Assembly (NCBI RefSeq): GCF_002159645.1
Contig: NZ_NFJB01000012.1
Span: forward strand, 1-64,000
Direction: 5' to 3'
DNA: 64,000 nt
Source of the DNA: Parabacteroides sp. An277
GTDB lineage: Bacteria; Bacteroidota; Bacteroidia; Bacteroidales; Tannerellaceae
Below, one piece after another: positions 53,383 to 62,353 of the stretch. How positions within the stretch are numbered: the stretch's first letter is position 1; every line of letters starts with the position of its first letter. The position numbers and the translations under genes are program-made. Below the pieces are notes generated by a model. It searched no databases and had not been told where the DNA came from. It saw nothing but the letters and a program-made list of their open reading frames with translations.

Positions 53383-55731
53383 ATGAAAAAACTAATAGCA
53401 ACGGTATGCGCCAGCGTAGCACTTTGTGCGATGACGTCGTGTGCCGGTACGCCGGAAGAGGTGAAGGTGTACAATCAGGGGATTAACGTCATCCCCGCAC
53501 CGCAGAGTTTGGTGCAACACGACGGTTATTTCAAATTGGGTAACGGCACATCGTTCGGTGCGGCTTCTCCAGAAGCAAAGACCATTGCCGAATTCTTCGC
53601 AGCCAAGATGCGGACAGCTACCGGATATAATATCCAAGTGGGCGAAAAGGGTAACATTACCTTAAATCTTGATGCGGCGGCAGACGTGCCCAACGAGGAA
53701 GGCTATACATTAGAAGTCACAAACCAAGGAGCTACCGTTACCGCCAAGACGGCTCAAGGTCTCTTTTATGGAATGCAGACTTTCATGCAACTGCTTCCGG
53801 CCGAAATTGAAAGCGCTCAAAAGGTGAGTGGCATTGCCTGGCAAGCTCCGCTCGTAAGCGTGAAAGATGCGCCGCGTTTTGGGTATCGAGGCATTCATAT
53901 CGATCCATGCCGCCATTTCATGCCGATTGAAAATATGAAGAAGTACATTGATGTCCTCTCTTTGTTTAAAATAAACCGCATCCATTGGCACTTGACAGAC
54001 GACCAAGGCTGGCGTATTGAAATCAAGAAATATCCGAAGCTCCAGGAAATCGCCTCCAAGCGTATCGAAGGAGAGGGGTTTGAACATGGCGGATATTATA
54101 CCCAAGAGGAAATCAAGGAGGTAGTGAAATATGCTGCCGACCATTTCATCGAAGTCATCCCCGAATTGGAACTTCCGGGACACGAGATGGCGGCTATTGC
54201 TGCTTATCCGGAACTTTCATGTAAAGGAGAACCGGGGACGCCGCGTATCATCTGGGGCGTGGAAGATATCGTGATGTGTCCGGGTAAAGAGGACATGTTC
54301 AACTTCCTGGAAGATGTGATCGACGAAATGGTACCGCTCTTCCCCAGCGAGTATTTCCATATCGGAGGCGATGAATGTCCGAAAATTAGCTGGAAGGATT
54401 GCCCGAAATGCCAAGCACGTATTAAGGCGGAAGGTTTGACGGCCGACAAAAACCATACGGCAGAAGAAAAGCTCCAGAGCTACGTCATCCAGCGTATGGA
54501 AAAGTATTTGGAGACAAAAGGCAAGAAAATCATCGGTTGGGACGAAATCCTGGAAGGCGGTTTGGCTCCTTCGGCCACTGTCATGTCTTGGCGTGGTGAA
54601 GAGGGCGGTATCGCAGCTGCCTTGATGGACCACAACGTCATCATGACACCGGGTGGAAACGGTATGTACCTGGATGCCTATCAGGGCGACTCGAAAATAG
54701 AACCGGTGACAATCGGAGGATATACGCCTCTCGAAAAAACCTACAGTTATAATCCGGTGCCTGATACGCTCGCCTCGATGGGGAAGGGAAATTACGTCTT
54801 GGGTGTCCAAGGAAATACCTGGGCGGAATACATGTATACGGAAGAGATTCGCGAATATATGATTTTCCCACGTATTATTGCCGTAGCTGAAATCGGCTGG
54901 ACAAATCTCGACCGAAAAGATTACAAGGATTTCGAACGTCGTATCGAGAATGCGTACGTCCGCCTCGATGAACATAACATGGGTTATCATATCCCATTGC
55001 CCGAACAGCCGAACGGTTCGTGTGATTTCGTAGCCTTTACGGATAAGGCGTCGTTGGAATTCAAGACTTCGCGCCCCGTGAAGATGGTTTACACGCTCGA
55101 TGGCAGCGAGCCGACCCCTGCTTCTACGGCCTATACGGCGCCGATTGAGATTACGGAAACAACTACGCTTAAAATCGCTTCCGTTTTGCCTTCTGGCAAG
55201 ATGAGCCGCGTGCGGACCATTCAAGTGGAAAAACAGGCGTTGGCTCCCGCGAAAGAAGTAGAAAAGACAACGCCAGGGCTTACGATGCAGGTATTCGATG
55301 GCATGTATCTGAATGTAAAAGATTTGGAAGCTGCCAAAGTGCAACCGAAAGAAACGAAGACTATCAAGTCGACGTTTGAACTCCGCAGCCAGGTGAAGAC
55401 TTCCGAGTCGATGCGCGGCGTGAAGCAATATGCGGCCATTGCGACGGGTTACGTGAATATCCCGGAAGATGGCGTCTATTATATTTCGTCTGATTTGGAA
55501 GAGGTTTGGATAGATGGCAAATTGCTTGTGAACAACGGTGGCGAGGTGAAACGCTTCTCGCGCCATGATAGTTCGGTAGCGTTGGCCAAAGGCTTGCACG
55601 AAATCAAGGCTGTCTTCTTGGGCCATATCATCGGTGGTTGGCCTTCGAATTGGAACGACGGCAGCATCAAGCTCCGCAAAGCTGATGCCACGGAATTCAC
55701 CGCTATTACGCCGGAGATGCTCGTGCATTAA
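53383..55731 (+). CDS. GH20 beta-N-acetylhexosaminidase, lipoprotein
   Basis: 782 residues. Signal peptide with lipobox TSC (Cys about 20). A chitobiase-type N-domain (about 35-155) is followed by the GH20 barrel: FGYRGIHIDPCRHFMPIENMKKYIDVLSLFKINRIHWHLTDDQGWRIEIKKYP, ELELPGHEMAA, and FHIGGDECPKISW with the catalytic Asp-Glu pair (about 327-328). Then WRGEEGG and VQGNTWAEYM. After the barrel, a chitobiase C-terminal-like segment MVYTLDGSEPTPASTAY and a PA14-like domain (DGVYYISSDLEEVWIDGKLLVNNGG). It releases terminal GlcNAc/GalNAc, for example from mucin or host glycans, at the cell surface or in the periplasm. Confidence 0.95.
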   Translation: MKKLIATVCASVALCAMTSCAGTPEEVKVYNQGINVIPAPQSLVQHDGYFKLGNGTSFGAASPEAKTIAEFFAAKMRTATGYNIQVGEKGNITLNLDAAADVPNEEGYTLEVTNQGATVTAKTAQGLFYGMQTFMQLLPAEIESAQKVSGIAWQAPLVSVKDAPRFGYRGIHIDPCRHFMPIENMKKYIDVLSLFKINRIHWHLTDDQGWRIEIKKYPKLQEIASKRIEGEGFEHGGYYTQEEIKEVVKYAADHFIEVIPELELPGHEMAAIAAYPELSCKGEPGTPRIIWGVEDIVMCPGKEDMFNFLEDVIDEMVPLFPSEYFHIGGDECPKISWKDCPKCQARIKAEGLTADKNHTAEEKLQSYVIQRMEKYLETKGKKIIGWDEILEGGLAPSATVMSWRGEEGGIAAALMDHNVIMTPGGNGMYLDAYQGDSKIEPVTIGGYTPLEKTYSYNPVPDTLASMGKGNYVLGVQGNTWAEYMYTEEIREYMIFPRIIAVAEIGWTNLDRKDYKDFERRIENAYVRLDEHNMGYHIPLPEQPNGSCDFVAFTDKASLEFKTSRPVKMVYTLDGSEPTPASTAYTAPIEITETTTLKIASVLPSGKMSRVRTIQVEKQALAPAKEVEKTTPGLTMQVFDGMYLNVKDLEAAKVQPKETKTIKSTFELRSQVKTSESMRGVKQYAAIATGYVNIPEDGVYYISSDLEEVWIDGKLLVNNGGEVKRFSRHDSSVALAKGLHEIKAVFLGHIIGGWPSNWNDGSIKLRKADATEFTAITPEMLVH

Positions 55732-55767
55732 ACGGGATAAAACATAGAGACGAAAGTCATTAGATAG

Positions 55768-55840
55768 GAGGGTGTGTCCCCCTTCGGAAAAGGCCGGTAG
55801 GTTATTTTCCGGGAGGTGCGGGACGCACCCTCTTGCTTTT
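55768..55840 (+). terminator. terminator of the hexosaminidase gene
   Basis: GAGGGTGTGTCCC (55768-55780) pairs with GGGACGCACCCTC (55820-55832), a 39-base loop, then TTGCTTTT. Confidence 0.7.
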
Positions 55841-55882
55841 GTACCTGATGAGGGAAAGCCCCCGGCTATGTTTGGAAGCCTG

Positions 55883-56145
55883 GCGGAAATCTCCGCAAAC
55901 CTCCCCACGTTGTTGGCAGCTCGTCGGAAATTTCCGAAGACCTCCCCACGTTGTCGGCAGCTCGTCGGAAATCTCCGCAGACCTCCCCACGTTGTCGGCG
56001 GCTCGTCGGAAATCTCCGCAAACCTCCCCACGTTGTCGGCGGCTCGTCGGAAATTTCCGCAGACTTCCCCACGTTGTTGGCGGCTCGTCGGAAATTTCCT
56101 CAGACTTCCCAGCGTTGTCGGCGGCTCGTCGGAAATTTCCGCAAA
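55883..56145 (+). repeat. six 41-bp tandem repeats upstream of the two-component system
   Basis: Six full units start at 55900, 55941, 55982, 56023, 56064 and 56105, preceded by a partial unit from 55883. Each reads roughly CCTCCCCACGTTGTTGGC then AGCTCGTCGGAAATTTCCGAAGA. The palindrome CGGAAATTTCCG is perfect in units 1 and 4; others differ by one base. Most substitutions are scattered transitions, so units are ~90% alike. It lies within the 474-base gap; since 41 is not a multiple of three it cannot encode one repeated peptide. Confidence 0.9.
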
Positions 56146-56176
56146 ACTTTTCAGATCCATTTGTCGAAAAAAAATG

Positions 56177-56184
56177 TATATTTG
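56177..56184 (+). promoter_or_regulatory. -7 promoter box of the two-component system
   Basis: TATATTTG fits TAnnTTTG, 21 bases before the response-regulator ATG and 31 bases after the 41-bp repeats. Confidence 0.6.
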
Positions 56185-56205
56185 CGCATCCCTAACACAA
56201 AGCGT

Positions 56206-56889
56206 ATGAAAATATTGGTAATAGAAGACGACCCTTCGTTGCGCGAGGTAATCAAATCGTCGCTCGAAAAGGAACGATATGTGGTGGAAACGGCTGCGGA
56301 TTATGCGTCGGCCCTTTTTAAGATTGAGGATTACAGCTACGATTGCGTGCTGCTCGACATCATGCTGCCGGGTGGAAGCGGTTTGCAAATCCTGGAAACC
56401 CTGAAAAAAGCACGACGGAAAGAGAACGTGATTATCATCTCGGCCAAAGATGCCATCGAAGACAAGGTGAACGGGCTGGACCTGGGTGCCGATGATTACC
56501 TGCCTAAGCCTTTCCACCTGGCCGAACTGAATGCGCGCATCAAAAGCGTCATCCGGCGCAACAACCATGGCGGGGAGAGCCGCATCGAACTGGGCAATGT
56601 CTGCATCTGCCCGGCGACCTACGAGGTACAAATAGAAGGCAAGCCCATTGAGATGAGCCGCAAAGAATATGACATCCTGCTCTATTTTGTGAATCGGCCG
56701 GACCGTCTCATTAATAAACAAACGCTGGCCGAAAGCGTCTGGGGAGACCATATCGACCAAGTGGATAATTTCGATTTCATTTATGCGCAGATAAAAAATG
56801 TCCGCAAAAAACTGAAAGAGGGTGGGGCCAACATCGAAATCAAAGCGGTGTACGGCATCGGGTATAAACTGAATACGCATGTGAAATGA
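56206..56889 (+). CDS. OmpR/PhoB-family response regulator
   Basis: 227 residues from ATG 56206; a longer in-frame reading runs back through the 41-bp repeats and is rejected because it has no receiver-domain homology and crosses the promoter box. Receiver domain 1-120: acidic pair Asp8-Asp9, phosphoacceptor Asp51 in LLDIMLPGGSG, Lys101 in DDYLPKPF. Winged-helix DNA-binding domain about 130-225: EMSRKEYDILLYFVNRPDRLINKQTLAESVWGDH and VRKKLKEGGANIEIKAVYGIGYKL. It overlaps the kinase gene by 4 bases. Confidence 0.95.
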   Translation: MKILVIEDDPSLREVIKSSLEKERYVVETAADYASALFKIEDYSYDCVLLDIMLPGGSGLQILETLKKARRKENVIIISAKDAIEDKVNGLDLGADDYLPKPFHLAELNARIKSVIRRNNHGGESRIELGNVCICPATYEVQIEGKPIEMSRKEYDILLYFVNRPDRLINKQTLAESVWGDHIDQVDNFDFIYAQIKNVRKKLKEGGANIEIKAVYGIGYKLNTHVK

Positions 56890-58160
56890 AACTGCATTAT
56901 CGCATCATCGGACGACTTTCGATTGCGCTCATCTTCGTGCTGACGGTATGGGCGGGTTTATTTTATTTTGCCCTGATGGACGAAGTGAATGATGAAGTAG
57001 ACGATTCGCTGGAGGATTATTCCGAGGTTATCATTACCCGTAAATTGGCAGGCGAACAGCTGCCGTCGCACAATAACGGTTCGAACAACCAATACTACCT
57101 GCAAGAGGTCTCTGAAACATACGCCGACGCGCATCCGCACATCGCCTATGCCGACTCGATGGTATTTATAAAGGAGAAAAACGAAACGGAGCCAGCGCGC
57201 ATTCTCTCGACCATTTTCGAAGACGAGAACGACCATTATTACTTGCTGACCGTTTCGACGCCATCTATCGAGAAGCACGATATGATATTGGCCATTTGGT
57301 ATTGGATTATGTTTCTATACGGTGCTTTGTTATTGACCATACTGGGTATCAACGTCTGGATTTACCGTCGCAGCATGAAACCGCTCTATATTCTGTTGAA
57401 TTGGCTCGATAGCTATGTATTGGGGAAAGAGAACCGGCCGCTTGCCAATCCGACGGACATTACTGAATTCCAAAAATTGAACGAGGCACTTCGACGCAGC
57501 ACGGAAGCAAACGAACGGATTTACGAGCAACAAAAACAATTCATCGGGAACGCATCCCACGAAATGCAAACGCCGATTGCCATCTGCCGGGGTCGCTTGG
57601 AGATGCTGATGGAAGATGAATCCCTTACGGAATCCCAGTTGGAGGAATTGGCAAAAATCTACGAGACGCTCGACCATATCACCAAACTCAACAAATCCCT
57701 TTTGCTTATCTCGAAAATAGAAAATGGACAATATCCTGAGAGTAGCCACATACAACTAAACGCGTTGCTTAGAAAATATCTTCCAGATTACCAGGAAGCC
57801 TATGGATATAAACAGATTCAACTGGATTGGGAAGAAACCGGTACGCTACAGGTCTACATGAACGAGACCTTGGCCGCCATCTTGATGACAAACCTTTTAA
57901 AAAATGCCTTTGTACATACACCGGCGCGAGGAAATATCCGCATCCTTATTGACAACCGACAGCTGGAAATCAGTAACAGTGCCGAAGACGGCGCGCTGGA
58001 CCGCGAACAAATCTTTAATCGCTTTTACCAAGGAAGTAAAAAAGAGCATTCCACAGGATTGGGCTTAGCGATTGTGGCGACTATCTGCCGGATTTATACC
58101 TACCAGATAGATTATACCTACAAAGAAAATAGGCATTGTTTCATTTTTTCTTGCAAATAG
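56886..58160 (+). CDS. sensor histidine kinase
   Basis: 424 residues. Transmembrane helix 1 at about 10-30, a periplasmic sensor of ~100 residues (about 31-132), helix 2 at about 136-158. The H-box FIGNASHEMQTPIAICRGRLEML has the phosphorylated His at 225. ATPase boxes: N-box LMTNLLKNAFVHTP, G-boxes STGLGLAIVATICRIY near the end. Genes downstream encode secreted PepSY-like proteins, so the pair may sense an envelope condition. Starts inside the regulator's stop (ATGA). Confidence 0.93.
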   Translation: MKLHYRIIGRLSIALIFVLTVWAGLFYFALMDEVNDEVDDSLEDYSEVIITRKLAGEQLPSHNNGSNNQYYLQEVSETYADAHPHIAYADSMVFIKEKNETEPARILSTIFEDENDHYYLLTVSTPSIEKHDMILAIWYWIMFLYGALLLTILGINVWIYRRSMKPLYILLNWLDSYVLGKENRPLANPTDITEFQKLNEALRRSTEANERIYEQQKQFIGNASHEMQTPIAICRGRLEMLMEDESLTESQLEELAKIYETLDHITKLNKSLLLISKIENGQYPESSHIQLNALLRKYLPDYQEAYGYKQIQLDWEETGTLQVYMNETLAAILMTNLLKNAFVHTPARGNIRILIDNRQLEISNSAEDGALDREQIFNRFYQGSKKEHSTGLGLAIVATICRIYTYQIDYTYKENRHCFIFSCK

Positions 58161-58245
58161 GCCCAAATTTCAGATTCTTTTCAGAAAGGGGTCGCACCTT
58201 TGCAGTATAAAAATGAACAATAATAAAATAAAAGGAGGTTTTATC

Positions 58246-58683
58246 ATGAAAAAATTAGCATTATCAATCGCATTATTAGGTTTGGTTCAAACAGCTGCAT
58301 TCGCCGACGACGACAAACCCATTCAATTTTCGCAATTGCCTGCTACGGCACAGCAATTCATCAAACAATATTTTGGCGACAAAAAGATTGCACTTGCCAA
58401 AATGGAGTCCGATTTCTTTGGTAAAAATTACGATGTGATTTTTGCTAACGGAGACAAAGTAGAGTTTGACCGTTCAGGTGAATGGACCGAAGTTCAATGC
58501 AAATACACGCAAGTACCAGACAAATTGGTTCCTGAACCTGTAAAGAAGTTCGTAACGGAAAACTATCCGGACAGCAAGGTACTTAAGTTCGAACGAGACC
58601 GTAATGATTACGAAGTGAAGCTCTCGAATGGCTGGGAACTAACCTTCGACAAACAATATCAATTAATCGACATGGACAACTAA
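58246..58683 (+). CDS. secreted PepSY-like (DUF2874) protein
   Basis: 145 residues from ATG 58246, chosen because AAAGGAGG (58229 onward) is an unusually good ribosome-binding site just before it; an upstream in-frame ATG at 58213 would disrupt the signal peptide. Signal MKKLALSIALLGLVQTAAFA. Two PepSY-like half-repeats: FSQLPATAQQFIKQYFGDKKIALAKME with VIFANGDKVEFDRSGEWTEVQCK, and VPEPVKKFVTENYPDSKVLKFERDRNDYEVKLSNGWELTFDKQ. The family is typically placed next to two-component systems in Bacteroidales and may bind or inhibit envelope proteins. Confidence 0.85.
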   Translation: MKKLALSIALLGLVQTAAFADDDKPIQFSQLPATAQQFIKQYFGDKKIALAKMESDFFGKNYDVIFANGDKVEFDRSGEWTEVQCKYTQVPDKLVPEPVKKFVTENYPDSKVLKFERDRNDYEVKLSNGWELTFDKQYQLIDMDN

Positions 58684-58702
58684 TAAAAGAAAGGAGCGAA
58701 CG

Positions 58703-59581
58703 ATGAATCGAAATTGGAAAGTTATAGCTTTAGGCTTATGCCTGATGGGAAGTATGGGGCTGACAGGATGCGACGACGATAATAATGCCTCGAATATGCC
58801 AGATGCCGCACGCAATGCCTTCGAAGTAAAATATCCCGGTGTAAATGTGCATGAATGGGAACGGAAAAACGGTTATTCGGTAGCTGAGTTTGTTTTGGAT
58901 GGATTCGAAGCCGAAGCTTGGTTTGATGATAACGGCTGGGTCATGACTGAAACGGATCTCAACCGGCAGGCTTTGCCACAAGCCGTAATAGATGCCTTCG
59001 GACAAAGTGGTTACGACGGATGGGTATTGGATGATATCGACCGTATCGAACGACCCGACACCCCGACAATTTACGTGCTGGAAATCGAAATGGGCGAACA
59101 GGATTACCGTCTTACCTATACAGCAGAAGGTATATTAGTCAACGGACATGAGAACAATGGGAATACAGGAGAAAACGAATCTGGTAACAATCAGGATTCA
59201 GGTAATAATCCCTATCTTCCAGACCAAACGCCGAATAGCATTGAGGAACAAATCCAAGAAATGTATCCTGATGCCTGGATTATCGAGACGGATCGTGAAC
59301 AGGGACAAATAGAAGTAGATATCTTGCATAATCATATCGGGAAAGAAGTACGGTTTGATACGAATGGAAATTGGCTACAGACTTCATGGGATGTACGCGT
59401 CCAAGACCTGCCTGAATCCATTACCGCGTATGTAAATACCCATTTTGCAGGTTATCGTATCGACGATGCGGATTATTACGAAACTCCTTCGGGAAATCTC
59501 TACAAATTGGAAGTAGAACAAGGAGCCAGCGAACAGACCTTCTTCTTAGATACAGAAGGGAATTTGGTAACATATCCTTAA
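58703..59581 (+). CDS. PepSY-like lipoprotein with two tandem units
   Basis: 292 residues. Signal peptide with lipobox GLTGC (Cys about 23). Two PepSY-like units: MPDAARNAFEVKYPGVNVHEWERKNGYSVAEFVLDGFEAEAWFDDNGWVMTE (about 31-85) with a second half to ~145, then a Gly/Asn-rich linker (about 150-178), then IEEQIQEMYPDAWIIETDREQGQIEVDILHNHIGKEVRFDTNGNWLQT. Likely a paralogue of the preceding gene, 19 bases upstream, and cotranscribed. Probably faces the periplasm or cell surface. Confidence 0.84.
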   Translation: MNRNWKVIALGLCLMGSMGLTGCDDDNNASNMPDAARNAFEVKYPGVNVHEWERKNGYSVAEFVLDGFEAEAWFDDNGWVMTETDLNRQALPQAVIDAFGQSGYDGWVLDDIDRIERPDTPTIYVLEIEMGEQDYRLTYTAEGILVNGHENNGNTGENESGNNQDSGNNPYLPDQTPNSIEEQIQEMYPDAWIIETDREQGQIEVDILHNHIGKEVRFDTNGNWLQTSWDVRVQDLPESITAYVNTHFAGYRIDDADYYETPSGNLYKLEVEQGASEQTFFLDTEGNLVTYP

Positions 59582-59587
59582 ATAAAA

Positions 59588-59652
59588 ATTCCGGCCATCG
59601 AAAAGATTCCTTTTTCCAAAGGGAACTTTTTGATGACCGGAATGCCTTTTTA
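59588..59652. terminator. bidirectional terminator between PepSY and nspC genes
   Basis: ATTCCGGCCATC (59588-59599) pairs with GATGACCGGAAT (59632-59643), one bulge, with a further inner stem; TTTTT follows at 59647. Serves the two convergent genes. Confidence 0.85.
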
Positions 59653-59655
59653 GGC

Positions 59656-60813
59656 TTATGACATTCGATTCCGGAAATCTTCGTAGCCAAACTGGCGAAC
59701 TAAACGGAATCCGGTTTGTGGGTCGTAAATGCCGATAGAGGGATGGGTGACTCCGTTAAACATAGTTGTTTTCACCATCGTATAGTGAATCATGTCGCGG
59801 AAAATCACCTTATCGCCTACTTCCGGTTCCTTATCAAACGCCCAATCGCCGTAATAATCACCGGCTAAGCAACTATTTCCTCCCATGCGCCAACGCTTTT
59901 CTCCTTTGCGAGGTTCATGCGCTCCAAGAATCACAGGTTTATAGGGCATTTCGAGGCAATCAGGCATATGACAAGCAAAAGAGACATTGAGCATCAGAGT
60001 ATTCACGCCTCCATTGCATACCTTGTCTTCCACCGTCGAGACCAAGCATCCCGTATCCCATGTGAACGCGCTCCCCGGTTCCAGGATTAAACGGAGATGC
60101 GGATAGCGTGCCTGGAACTCATTCAAGATACGTATCAATTCCTCTTCGTCGTAATCTTTATGTGTCATAAGATGTCCGCCTCCCATATTCAACCATTTGA
60201 TTTGGGAGAAGAAACGTCCAAAACGTTTTTCCACTGCCTCTAAAGTTTCCCGCAAATCATTCGGACGAGATTCGCATAACGCATGGAAATGCAATCCATC
60301 AATACCTTCCGGCAATTCCTTCAAGTCTTCCGAAAGAATACCGAGGCGCGAACCCCGGTCGCAAGGATTATATAAATCCGTCTCGACCGTTGAATATTCC
60401 GGATTCACCCGAAGTCCACACGAAACGCCTGCCCGGTGCGCCTTCTCCGCATAACGTGCATATTGCGTCAACGAATTGAAAGTGATGTGGCTGCTATAAC
60501 TTAATATCTCGTCTATCTCTTCCGGCATATATACCGGAGCGTAAGTATGCGTTTTCTCGCCATACTCTTCGTAAACGAGACGAGCTTCCGCCAGCGAACT
60601 GGCGGTTGCCCCGTCGGAATGTCTTTTAAGCACTGGGAAGATACTCCACATCGCATTAGCTTTCAGTGCAACGATAATCTCCGCTTGCGTAGCGTGGCGC
60701 ACCTTGTCGATGACTTCCATATTGGCTTCCAACAAATCCGTATGCAACACGTAGCAAGGCGAGGGAATCGAGGAGAAATCCCAGTTGTTCAACACCGTTT
60801 CCTTGTCTATCAT
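59656..60813 (-). CDS. nspC: carboxynorspermidine decarboxylase
   Basis: 385 residues. PLP enzyme of the alanine-racemase/ornithine-decarboxylase fold that decarboxylates carboxyspermidine or carboxynorspermidine to the polyamine. PLP-lysine in VALKANAMW (Lys about 51); HALCESRPNDLRETLEAVE; glycine-rich LNMGGGHLMTH; the active-site Cys region NSCLAGDYYGDW. It overlaps the dehydrogenase gene by 4 bases, so the two enzymes are coupled. Confidence 0.94.
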   Translation of the reverse strand: MIDKETVLNNWDFSSIPSPCYVLHTDLLEANMEVIDKVRHATQAEIIVALKANAMWSIFPVLKRHSDGATASSLAEARLVYEEYGEKTHTYAPVYMPEEIDEILSYSSHITFNSLTQYARYAEKAHRAGVSCGLRVNPEYSTVETDLYNPCDRGSRLGILSEDLKELPEGIDGLHFHALCESRPNDLRETLEAVEKRFGRFFSQIKWLNMGGGHLMTHKDYDEEELIRILNEFQARYPHLRLILEPGSAFTWDTGCLVSTVEDKVCNGGVNTLMLNVSFACHMPDCLEMPYKPVILGAHEPRKGEKRWRMGGNSCLAGDYYGDWAFDKEPEVGDKVIFRDMIHYTMVKTTMFNGVTHPSIGIYDPQTGFRLVRQFGYEDFRNRMS

Positions 60814-62000
60814 ACTTCCAAGTCGATATCAAACTTCTCTACCCAAGGCAATCCCTGTTCGCCTAATTCAGCCAAGAAAGGATCTGGGTCGAATTGTTCG
60901 ACATTATAGACGCCGGCTCCTTTCCAAAGTCCACGGGCAAACATAGCCGCACCCAAAGCTGCCGGTACACCGGTCGTATAGCTGACCGCTTGCGTGCCTG
61001 TTTCTTGGAACGCCTTCTCGTGGTCGCAATTATTATATATATAATAGGTATGTTCTTTCCCGTCTTTGATACCCCGGATGCGGCATCCAATAGAGGTCTC
61101 GCCATGATAATTCGCACCGAGCGACTTCGGATCGGGCAGGACAGCCTTCAGGAATTGGAGCGGAACAATCTTCACACCGTTATATTCCACTTCGTCGATG
61201 CGCGCCATACCGATGTTTTGAATCACGCGCAAGTGCGTCAGGTATTCTTGTCCGAACGTCATCCAGAAACGGGCACGTTTCAACGTCGGGAAGTTCTTTA
61301 CCAACGATTCCAGTTCCTCGTGATAAAGCAGATACGAATCCCGTTCGCCGATATTCGGATACGTCAACATTTTATGTATTTCCAGTGGACCGGTCTTATG
61401 CCAAGCTCCGTTTTCATAATAACGTCCGTTTTGGGTAATCTCGCGGATATTGATTTCGGGATTGAAATTCGTAGCGAAAGCCATACCATGATTCCCCGCA
61501 TTGCAATCCACGATATCGAGATACTGAATCTCATCAAAGTGATGCTTAGCCGCATATGCCGTAAAAATAGCCGATACGCCCGGGTCAAATCCACAACCCA
61601 AGATAGCCGTCAATCCCTTCTCTTTGAAACGATCGTGATAAGCCCATTGCCAACTGTATTCGAAGTGAGCTTCGTCTTTGGGTTCGTAATTTGCCGTGTC
61701 CAGATAATTCACGCCACATTCAAGGCAAGCATCCATAATGGTCAAATCTTGATAGGGCAACGCCACGTTAATCACGATTTCCGGCTGGAACGAGCGCATC
61801 AACGCTACCAATTCATCTACATGGTCTGCATCTACCTGAGCCGTTTGGATGCGGTTTCCGCCTATAGCCGCCGCGATTTGGTCGCACTTCGACTTCGTGC
61901 GGCTTGCCAACATAATCTCGGTAAATACAGGATTCTTTGCGACTTTATGTGCCACAACGGTACCAACACCACCGGCACCAATAATTAAAACTTTTGACAT
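60810..62000 (-). CDS. carboxynorspermidine synthase (saccharopine dehydrogenase family)
   Basis: 396 residues. N-terminal Rossmann motif VLIIGAGGVGTVVAHKVAKN; then ASRTKSKCDQIAAAIGG, NVALPYQDLTIMDACLECGVNYLDTANYEP, LTAILGCGFDPGVSAIFTAYAAKHHFD. It condenses a diamine with aspartate semialdehyde using NADPH, giving the substrate of nspC. The pairing with nspC in one operon is what separates it from lysine-pathway relatives. First gene of the pair. Confidence 0.93.
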   Translation of the reverse strand: MSKVLIIGAGGVGTVVAHKVAKNPVFTEIMLASRTKSKCDQIAAAIGGNRIQTAQVDADHVDELVALMRSFQPEIVINVALPYQDLTIMDACLECGVNYLDTANYEPKDEAHFEYSWQWAYHDRFKEKGLTAILGCGFDPGVSAIFTAYAAKHHFDEIQYLDIVDCNAGNHGMAFATNFNPEINIREITQNGRYYENGAWHKTGPLEIHKMLTYPNIGERDSYLLYHEELESLVKNFPTLKRARFWMTFGQEYLTHLRVIQNIGMARIDEVEYNGVKIVPLQFLKAVLPDPKSLGANYHGETSIGCRIRGIKDGKEHTYYIYNNCDHEKAFQETGTQAVSYTTGVPAALGAAMFARGLWKGAGVYNVEQFDPDPFLAELGEQGLPWVEKFDIDLEV

Positions 62001-62191
62001 TATAAATTATTAGTTTGAAATAAATACAGGGTACAAAATGAGGACCCTGCGGACTCAGTAGGCCTTCTTTCTGAAAACCGGGGTGAAATTACGATTTTTT
62101 CTTGAATCTGGCATTACGATAGGTTTACTTTTTCTTCTTTTCTGCCGAATAATTCTTTTAAAGTCCCTTGTAAATAGTTCCTTTGTTGCTT

Positions 62192-62289
62192 ATTCTTTTT
62201 GTAAACATCGTCGATATTTGTACACATATCGTCGATATTTATATATCTTTAGCTTGAAGATACAAAAATATCGACGATACGTAAAGAAT
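62192..62289 (+). repeat. TATCGTCGATA palindromic element, copy D
   Basis: 98 bp: ATTCTTTTTGTAAACATCGTCGATA start, two CGTCGATATTT motifs left of a central TATCTTTAGCTTGAAGATA, and one ATATCGACGATACGTAAAGAAT to the right. It fills part of the 353-base divergent gap and ends 16 bases before the -7 box of the HU-like gene. Outer arms are not recognisable in this copy. Confidence 0.83.
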
Positions 62290-62304
62290 GTCTCGTTTAT
62301 TTTG

Positions 62305-62312
62305 TAACTTTG
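62305..62312 (+). promoter_or_regulatory. -7 promoter box of the HU-like gene
   Basis: TAACTTTG fits TAnnTTTG, 42 bases before ATG 62354 and next to palindromic element D. Confidence 0.6.
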
Positions 62313-62353
62313 TCCGGTGTAAAGACAATTTATTTAGTAAGGAGGAAACAAAT

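Noticed and set aside
55951..56205. N-terminal extension of the response regulator encoded by the 41-bp repeats
   Set aside because: The receiver domain begins at ATG 56206, the extension crosses a promoter box, and a 41-bp period reads a different frame in each unit.
54217..56880. 887-residue minus-strand reading frame
   Set aside because: Antisense shadow of the hexosaminidase and response-regulator genes, passing through the 41-bp repeats; no start context and no domain.
60894..61988. plus-strand reading frame of 364 codons
   Set aside because: Antisense of the carboxynorspermidine synthase gene, which has a full Rossmann motif and family features.
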